Shown in pieces: positions 51,179 to 55,422 of a stretch of DNA of 55,422 bases (its first letter is position 1; every line of letters begins with the position of its first letter). The stretch covers positions 1-55,422 of the forward strand of contig CAMRTM010000005.1 in assembly GCA_947053645.1 (NCBI GenBank), read 5' to 3'. The stretch comes from an uncultured Bacillota bacterium (GTDB taxonomy: Bacteria > Bacillota > Clostridia > Christensenellales > UBA1242). The notes below the pieces were generated by a model. It was not told where the DNA came from and did not search any database. It saw only the letters and a program-made list of their open reading frames with translations. Made by a program: the position numbers and the translations under genes.

Positions 51179-51738
51179 GTTCTTATTTCTGTTATCACAA
51201 TATTTTCTTTGTTTACCCCAAGTTTGCATGAGTAGACACCAAACTCGACTATTACATCATAAAGTTCATGGTCGGAAATGTATCGAGCAATCTTGTCAAA
51301 CCCCCTTATCTTCCACACCCTATCTTCATCAAGTGATGCGTGCAAGTTATACTCTGGCTCTTCATAAATATTACGCTGTGTTGCCTCGCTATCGCTGCGT
51401 GCCGTTAAGTCCACCGTGCCAGCACCATAGTTTCGGCTTATCTTAATATCGCCCATAAGTACAATATCTTCCTTGTAAGGCCGATAAGAAACAACAATCG
51501 TAACCTCATCTTTGAATTTAGAAAGCAGTTTTTCAGCCTCTTCATAGTTTTTCACAAAATAGAATTTCGCTTTTGCACGATTTGGATTTCTAAGCACATA
51601 TTCTTCCGCTTTGTATTTATCTAAAAACTGCTTAATCCCATCTTTATCAGTCACAGAAAAAACATCAATGGGAAAATGATTAAGTCCCAGTTCCTTAATC
51701 TTTACGATAGCGTCCTTTTTGTCTTTAATTGTTATCAT
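51169..51738 (-). CDS. Unrecognised 189-aa soluble protein
   Basis: No family recognised. The sequence begins MITIKDKKDAIVKIKELGLNHFPIDVFSV and looks alpha/beta with a conserved-looking YVLRNPNRAKAKFYFVKNYEEAEKLLSKF and VEFGVYSCKLGVNKENIVITEIRTGY. No signal peptide or membrane segment is seen. It starts 2 nt after the FakA-like domain gene with a shared AAGGATAGGT, so the two are likely one operon and may act together. The last codons overlap the convergent SLOG gene by 7 nt. Confidence 0.72.
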   Translation of the reverse strand: MITIKDKKDAIVKIKELGLNHFPIDVFSVTDKDGIKQFLDKYKAEEYVLRNPNRAKAKFYFVKNYEEAEKLLSKFKDEVTIVVSYRPYKEDIVLMGDIKISRNYGAGTVDLTARSDSEATQRNIYEEPEYNLHASLDEDRVWKIRGFDKIARYISDHELYDVIVEFGVYSCKLGVNKENIVITEIRTGY

Positions 51739-51740
51739 AC

Positions 51741-52004
51741 CTATCCTTGCAAGCCATTTGCTTGACGCACCATGTCTTCTACAACAATGTCATAGATTTC
51801 GCCGAGTGATGCACAATATTCAAGCACTTCCCAAGGTTTATTTGTGTGGAAATGAATTTTAATAAGTTCCTCATCCCCAACAGCCAAAAGGCAATCGCCT
51901 TCAAAGTGGGTGTTAAAATATTCACGAATAGCATCTTCGCTTAAATTTTTACCCTCTATTAAAAGTTGTGTGTCATACCTGAAATCAATTACTTCGTCTT
52001 CCAT
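51741..52004 (-). CDS. Stand-alone FakA-type middle domain (DAK1_2-like)
   Basis: An 87-residue protein matching the middle domain of fatty-acid kinase FakA/YloV and dihydroxyacetone-kinase-like proteins. Compare FRYDTQLLIEGKNLSEDAIREYF, DCLLAVGDEELIKIHFHTNKPWEVLEYCASLGEIYDIVVEDMVRQ with the usual VVGDDDLVKVHVHTDNPGEVL...GELSDVKIENMREQ. The kinase (DAK2) and DegV-like parts are absent, so it cannot itself be a full kinase. TAAGGAGAAAGAA precedes the ATG. It forms a two-gene unit with the unknown gene that follows. A role as a binding or regulatory subunit is possible. Confidence 0.83.
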   Translation of the reverse strand: MEDEVIDFRYDTQLLIEGKNLSEDAIREYFNTHFEGDCLLAVGDEELIKIHFHTNKPWEVLEYCASLGEIYDIVVEDMVRQANGLQG

Positions 52005-52076
52005 TTCTTTCTCCTTATACTATTAGTATATCATTTCAAAGGAAAAAATAAAAATAATTTGAATAAATTTAAATAA

Positions 52077-52103
52077 AAAAGACCTTAAAAAAGGTCTTTA
52101 TCC
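52077..52103 (-). terminator. Intrinsic terminator of the 220-aa gene
   Basis: On the minus strand AAAGACCTT-TTTTA-AGGTCTTTTTT. Confidence 0.83.
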
Positions 52104-52760
52104 TTGATCGTCTTCCGCCAGTTTTTGTTCCCGTCTTGCTTTTTCTTCTCGTATTCTCTTCTTTGCTTCTTTAAGTTTTATTTTTGCATCTTCTTCAGAA
52201 AGAATATTATCTTCACTTATAACATGGTCAGTGTCAATAAACATATACTTGTCGCTATTATACATTTTCACTGTTTCTGGTTCACCACTATAAAACTTTG
52301 GTGCAGTGGCAAATTCGTATGGAAGATAACTTAAATCTTCCCGCATAAGTTTCCAGCCTTCATTAATGCTTAGTCGAGTAGCAGCGATGTTCCCATTAAA
52401 TGGCTTTGCATCTACAAAGTCCAAATCTATTAAGTCTTTTTTATTAATGTCAAAGTAACTTTTTCCTTCCCGCAACATGACAAGCCTTAACGAGCAGTCG
52501 CTGTTAATGGTGGTGGCAACCATGCTATATGGACATCGAGAACTCCCTCCATTACAACTAATGTAAAGCAAATCGCCACCTCTTAATATACCACGACCAA
52601 AGCCACGAGAAAAATCAAAGTTCAACTCAAAGCGATATGGTAAGATTTCGCCGTCAGTCATATTTTCCCCTCTTTTTTGATAGGCATACCCCGAGCCATC
52701 AAGCATTCGCACCCTTCTCATACCATATAAATATTCGCCTAAAATTTCATATTCCTGCAT
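52098..52760 (-). CDS. Unrecognised 220-aa protein
   Basis: No family recognised. A soluble, aromatic-rich protein that looks largely beta (EYEILGEYLYGMRRVRMLDGSGYAYQKRG; LLYISCNGGSSRCPYSMVATTIN). The C-terminal ~40 residues form a highly charged helix (EEDAKIKLKEAKKRIREEKARREQKLAEDDQG). TTAAGGAGAACTT precedes the ATG. No signal peptide is seen. A terminator ends it and the HAD gene lies upstream on the same strand, 38 nt away. Confidence 0.72.
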   Translation of the reverse strand: MQEYEILGEYLYGMRRVRMLDGSGYAYQKRGENMTDGEILPYRFELNFDFSRGFGRGILRGGDLLYISCNGGSSRCPYSMVATTINSDCSLRLVMLREGKSYFDINKKDLIDLDFVDAKPFNGNIAATRLSINEGWKLMREDLSYLPYEFATAPKFYSGEPETVKMYNSDKYMFIDTDHVISEDNILSEEDAKIKLKEAKKRIREEKARREQKLAEDDQG

Positions 52761-52798
52761 AAGTTCTCCTTAATGAAATTATTTTAACATATTCTTTA

Positions 52799-53383
52799 TT
52801 ATTTGTAAAGATCGTACTTTTTAATTTCCTCATATAATTTTGCCCAACTACTTGCAAATAACAAGCCTTCTTTTTGACTTCTATTGTATTTTGTAAGCAT
52901 TAGAATGCAGTTTACTCCATTTAATTTCATCTCTTTGCACTTATCCTCACGGTCATCCACCATTATGTCGATATTATATTTCTTACACTCCGGCGTCTTA
53001 TCTGGAGATTGTGACAATACAAGCCTATCATATGGTATTTTGCGTTTCTTTAGCCAGTCAAGAGTAGTTTTTTCTGGGTTTTTATAATCTGGAATAATGC
53101 GATTTGAAATCAAAATAATATCATGCCCATCATCTTTAAGTTTTTGCAAATATTTTCGAGCGCCTTTCCTTGTTTTTAAATCATGAGCCATTCGCTCCAT
53201 GTTCTCTGCAAAAAATTCTTCCTTTTCTTGGTACGACCAGTCAAACATACCGCTCACAATATGCTTTGCTTTTTTATTTATAATTCCAGCGTTTCTTTTG
53301 TCCTTGTCAAGTTTGATTATCTCTCTTAATATTGCCTCATCAAACGCAGATACTACATTATCTATATCAAGTCCTATTCTCAT
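52799..53383 (-). CDS. HAD-superfamily 5'-nucleotidase-like phosphatase
   Basis: A 194-residue haloacid dehalogenase-fold protein. The nucleophile and acid/base pair are D6 and D8 in GLDIDNVV, the Ser motif is in IILISNR and the metal-binding acidic motif is in IDIMVDDREDKC. The helical cap region (HIVSGMFDWSYQEKEEFFAENMERMAHD) resembles 5'(3')-deoxyribonucleotidases (NT5C-type). The substrate is not determinable. The ATG has no ribosome binding site; it lies 6 nt after a TAAACT -10 with a TTGCAA -35 at 16 nt, so the message is probably leaderless. Confidence 0.85.
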   Translation of the reverse strand: MRIGLDIDNVVSAFDEAILREIIKLDKDKRNAGIINKKAKHIVSGMFDWSYQEKEEFFAENMERMAHDLKTRKGARKYLQKLKDDGHDIILISNRIIPDYKNPEKTTLDWLKKRKIPYDRLVLSQSPDKTPECKKYNIDIMVDDREDKCKEMKLNGVNCILMLTKYNRSQKEGLLFASSWAKLYEEIKKYDLYK

Positions 53384-53389
53384 AATCTC

Positions 53390-53417
53390 AGTTTAACACA
53401 AATAAAAAAATTTGCAA
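53390..53417 (-). promoter_or_regulatory. Promoter of the HAD gene (leaderless)
   Basis: TTGCAA (53417-53412), 16 nt, TAAACT (53395-53390) with a TGT extended -10, then 6 nt and the ATG. The -35 is part of the terminator stem of the upstream gene. Confidence 0.6.
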
Positions 53418-53437
53418 ACTATTTGCAAATTTTTATT
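53403..53437 (-). terminator. Intrinsic terminator of the zinc-ribbon gene
   Basis: AAAATTTGCAAA-CTA-TTTGCAAATTTTT with a T tract on the minus strand. Confidence 0.78.
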
Positions 53438-53438
53438 T

Positions 53439-53999
53439 TTATAACTTCTCTCCGCAGTTAGGGCAGAATTTATCGTCACCCTTAATTTCTTCGCCACAGT
53501 TTGGACAATGCCTTTGCTTAACCAAGTTCTCGCCACAGTTTCCACAAAATTTTGCACCCTTCTTTACACTCTCCCCACAGTTGGGGCAAGTATTGTCTTC
53601 GCCAGTAATCCCCTCTTTCACAGACTTAACTATTGTCTTAATCGCCTTTCCAGCAGTTGGAGTCACATCCTCGACAACTTCTTTAACAACTGGTACCGTA
53701 GATGTTGCAGCAAATGATGCTATGTCTCTTGCATGTGCAAAGGTCGCAAGTTTTATTGAAACGCCTAGAATAGCCATGCCAAAAGTAAGCAAGAAACCGC
53801 CGCCTACAAAAAAGCCCATGCCAGACATTGCCGAATCAAAATCCATACTCATTTGTTTGCTGATACCAATAATTAATAGAACTATTGCCAGAATTAACAT
53901 TGGGACGCTAATAACAAAACCAACCTTGTATATGGTTTTAATCTTCGCCTTATTCTTTTGATAATTTTCTTCGCTTAAAAATTTTTTCTTCTCTTCCAT
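53439..53999 (-). CDS. Membrane protein with two C-terminal zinc ribbons
   Basis: A 186-residue protein. After a short polar N-terminus, two transmembrane helices lie at ~29-50 (VGFVISVPMLILAIVLLIIGI) and ~62-90 (MGFFVGGGFLLTFGMAILGVSI). After a linker, two zinc ribbons follow: CPNCGESVKKGAKFCGNCGENL and CPNCGEEIKGDDKFCPNCGEKL. Each has two CxxC pairs. Such proteins are common in gut Firmicutes and have no known function. The ribbons would be cytoplasmic if the helices form a hairpin. AGGAGAAGAGC precedes the ATG. Confidence 0.82.
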   Translation of the reverse strand: MEEKKKFLSEENYQKNKAKIKTIYKVGFVISVPMLILAIVLLIIGISKQMSMDFDSAMSGMGFFVGGGFLLTFGMAILGVSIKLATFAHARDIASFAATSTVPVVKEVVEDVTPTAGKAIKTIVKSVKEGITGEDNTCPNCGESVKKGAKFCGNCGENLVKQRHCPNCGEEIKGDDKFCPNCGEKL

Positions 54000-54062
54000 T
54001 GCTCTTCTCCTATATTATTGTTTATAACACATAAAAATTGATTTGTCAAATATAGGTTTATA

Positions 54063-54581
54063 TTATTTCTCATTGCCTGAATCTATACGAAATCCCTCTT
54101 TAAAAACATAAAGCAGGTTTTCATAGTCTTTCATCTCCGCTTTTTTATAAATTACATTTTCAAGAAGACATTTTTTAAACTGGGGGTTATAACTATTTTT
54201 TAATTTCATCCAAACATCATGAAACAACAGACGATTACATTTCACCTCCGCCATAATTTCGTTTATATTTTCATTTCTGGCAGACTGAAAATATATGGCG
54301 CCTTTGCGATCCAAGTCTTGTAAATCTTGTCTTGCTTCATTTTGATATTTTTTATAACATTTATGAGAAGGAAAATATGCGAAGTTATTGAACCCCTCTT
54401 TTACAATATTCGAGTGGACTATGTAATACTCACCTTCAGCCTTCTTTTCGACTTTCATATCATATGCAGAGCTTATCGTTCTATAAAAATTAAGTACAAT
54501 ATCCTCTACTTTATTAATATGATTAAATCTTACAATTGAAATAATTGCAAAAATTTGGAATGAAGAGCAACAGTGATTCAA
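54063..54581 (-). pseudogene. Possible truncated GNAT-like gene
   Basis: This 172-codon ORF from a TTG has no clear ribosome binding site, and the first ~25 residues (MNHCCSSFQIFAIISIVRFN) do not look like a natural start. The C-terminal part (NVIYKKAEMKDYENLLYVFKEGFRID) resembles the start of a GNAT acetyltransferase domain, where the first strand and helix are followed by four more motifs. The frame then stops, so the acetyl-CoA-binding part is missing. It may be a truncated relic or an unrelated small protein. Evidence from eye only. Confidence 0.45.
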
Positions 54582-54698
54582 CTTTTCCTTTATTTAAAGT
54601 TATGAAATTATATTTAAAAAGTATCACAAAATTGTTTGACTATTTGACCGAAATGTAGTAATTTAATAAAAAAATAAAACAATAGGAAGAAACAACTT

Positions 54699-55058
54699 AT
54701 GAAAAAACATTTGTTAATCATATCTTTAATTTTATGCTTTGCAATTCTTTCACTAGGTTGCGGCGACAATAAGCCCTTGCCTCCAAATAACAATGTGGAA
54801 AATGAAATTATAGATTTTAGCAATGTGATTACTGAAATTAAGAATTATTTGCTCGACAATGGCCTTGTATTTGAAAACAATTTTGTAGTTGAACAAAAGC
54901 CGACAACTGCAAAAATCTTAATTTCCGAAGAATATGTAATTGATGTTGACTATCTTATTGAAATATTTGAATTAGAATTTTCTTATGAAGACTTTATTGC
55001 TAAAGTTAAGTATGAAGCGCCTTTTGTAATTTTTGATATAAGTAAAGAAAAAGAATAG
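54699..55058 (+). CDS. Small putative lipoprotein
   Basis: A 119-residue exported lipoprotein. The signal peptide MKKHLLIISLILCFAILSLGC ends in the lipobox LSLGC with C21 to be lipidated. The mature part is acidic with beta-strand and helix features (DFSNVITEIKNYLLDNGLVFENNF) and a conserved-looking YVIDVDYLIEIFELEFSYEDFIAKV. No family is recognised. TAGGAAGAA precedes the ATG. A strong terminator follows. Confidence 0.78.
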   Translation: MKKHLLIISLILCFAILSLGCGDNKPLPPNNNVENEIIDFSNVITEIKNYLLDNGLVFENNFVVEQKPTTAKILISEEYVIDVDYLIEIFELEFSYEDFIAKVKYEAPFVIFDISKEKE

Positions 55059-55080
55059 TTTATAACTATTCTTTTTTTTC
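55048..55080 (+). terminator. Intrinsic terminator of the small lipoprotein gene
   Basis: AAAGAATAGTT-TATA-ACTATTCTTTTTTT. Confidence 0.85.
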
Positions 55081-55159
55081 GTAATATTTATTTATCCAAC
55101 AGACAACACGATTTTTAGATTTTCTCTTGCCCCTGTTTCCAGTACTAAAATCAATTAAA

Positions 55160-55247
55160 CATCACTGCATACAGTATGCGAGCGTCTTTCTCAAAAAAGA
55201 CTTTTTATTGCATATATTTGCGTCAACATTACAGAAAGTCTTTTTTT
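55160..55247 (+). ncRNA. Candidate small RNA with terminator
   Basis: A gene-free stretch with a perfect GCATAC-A-GTATGC hairpin at 55166-55178, then a long stem AAAAAAGACTTT/AGAAAGTCTTTTTTT closing a loop of about 30 nt, ending in T7. A promoter is not convincing. It could be a terminator of an unseen transcript or the 3' end of a small RNA. Confidence 0.35.
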
Positions 55248-55282
55248 AATTTCCGCATTTGATTTTTCGAAAATTCTTTTGT

Positions 55283-55422
55283 TTATAGAAACATATATTT
55301 ATCCAATAAATCACAAACTTCACTTACAATTCTTGCACATTTTTCTGAATGCATAATATATGTTTTTTCTTGTTCTTCTGTTAGTATGTCAGCACAATTT
55401 ATCCCTTTACTATGATTTTGTT
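55283..55422 (-). CDS. Partial unknown ORF (C-terminus only)
   Basis: An open minus-strand frame runs from the window edge to a TAA at 55283-55285. It reads QNHSKGINCADILTEEQEKTYIMHSEKCARIVSEVCDLLDKYMFL, a soluble, helical C-terminus of about 45 residues. Too short for the ORF track and not recognisable. Confidence 0.45.
   Translation of the reverse strand, partial: QNHSKGINCADILTEEQEKTYIMHSEKCARIVSEVCDLLDKYMFL

Overview
The window looks like a chromosomal segment of a low-GC, Gram-positive-type bacterium, most likely an uncultured member of the Bacillota (Clostridia-like). I infer this from the AT-rich composition, strong GGAGG ribosome binding sites, sigma-A promoters of the TTGACA-17-TATAAT type, and Firmicutes-style gene neighbourhoods. 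Those neighbourhoods are dnaX-ybaB-recR, rpmE/DUF1385/prmC/prfA, rpsF-ssb-rpsR, mrnC-rlmB-sigH and gyrB-gyrA. A SpoVB-type flippase and a SigH-like sigma factor would fit a spore-forming lineage or a descendant of one, but prove nothing about sporulation.

Layout. 1-7.1 kb (minus strand): recR (cut by the window edge), ybaB, a dnaX that appears split by a frameshift site, tpiA, pgk, a dihydrouridine synthase, HU and a flippase. 7.2-9.5 kb: three lineage-type proteins, one with a histone-H1-like Lys/Ala/Gly tail. 9.6-14.2 kb: rplI, then prfA, a DUF1385-PrmC fusion, rpmE, rpsR, ssb and rpsF on the minus strand. 14.2-16 kb: four small unknown genes on the plus strand, three helical and one with WG-like repeats. 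16-18.7 kb: secA. 18.9-24.9 kb: two very large unrecognised coiled-coil proteins, each with a near-perfect promoter. 24.9-29.8 kb: ychF, mrnC, rlmB, sigH and a divergent metG. 29.8-32.6 kb: small membrane proteins and an initiator tRNA. 32.7-37.7 kb: gyrB, a PQ-loop/deoxyribosyltransferase-like fusion, gyrA. 37.8-47.2 kb: a HelD-like helicase, a cluster of DnaA boxes, hisS, uvrC, a DapB-like dehydrogenase with a Cys-rich tail, a nucleoside hydrolase, tmk and a lipoprotein. 47.3-50 kb: ppdK. 50.3-55.4 kb: small accessory genes (XRE-SLOG pair, FakA-like domain, HAD phosphatase, zinc ribbons, a truncated GNAT-like ORF, a lipoprotein).

Most of the window is housekeeping: replication and repair (dnaX, recR, ssb, gyrAB, uvrC, HU), translation (rplI, rpsF, rpsR, rpmE, prfA, prmC, metG, hisS, rlmB, dus), secretion (secA) and central carbon metabolism (tpiA, pgk, ppdK). 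No insertion sequence, prophage or CRISPR array was seen.

The most unusual signals are regulatory. Two promoters share TTGACAAAT(T) followed by exactly nine C between -35 and -10, and the HelD gene has nine G in its ribosome binding site. Such tracts are rare in AT-rich DNA and are candidate phase-variable switches. dnaX ends in an A9 run from which a -1 shift would make a longer, tau-like product. At least six genes appear leaderless, with the start codon 6-7 nt after a -10 box. A fusion gene sits inside the gyrase operon, and three consensus DnaA boxes with a 19-bp direct repeat lie upstream of hisS. Everything here was read by eye; no database search was run.
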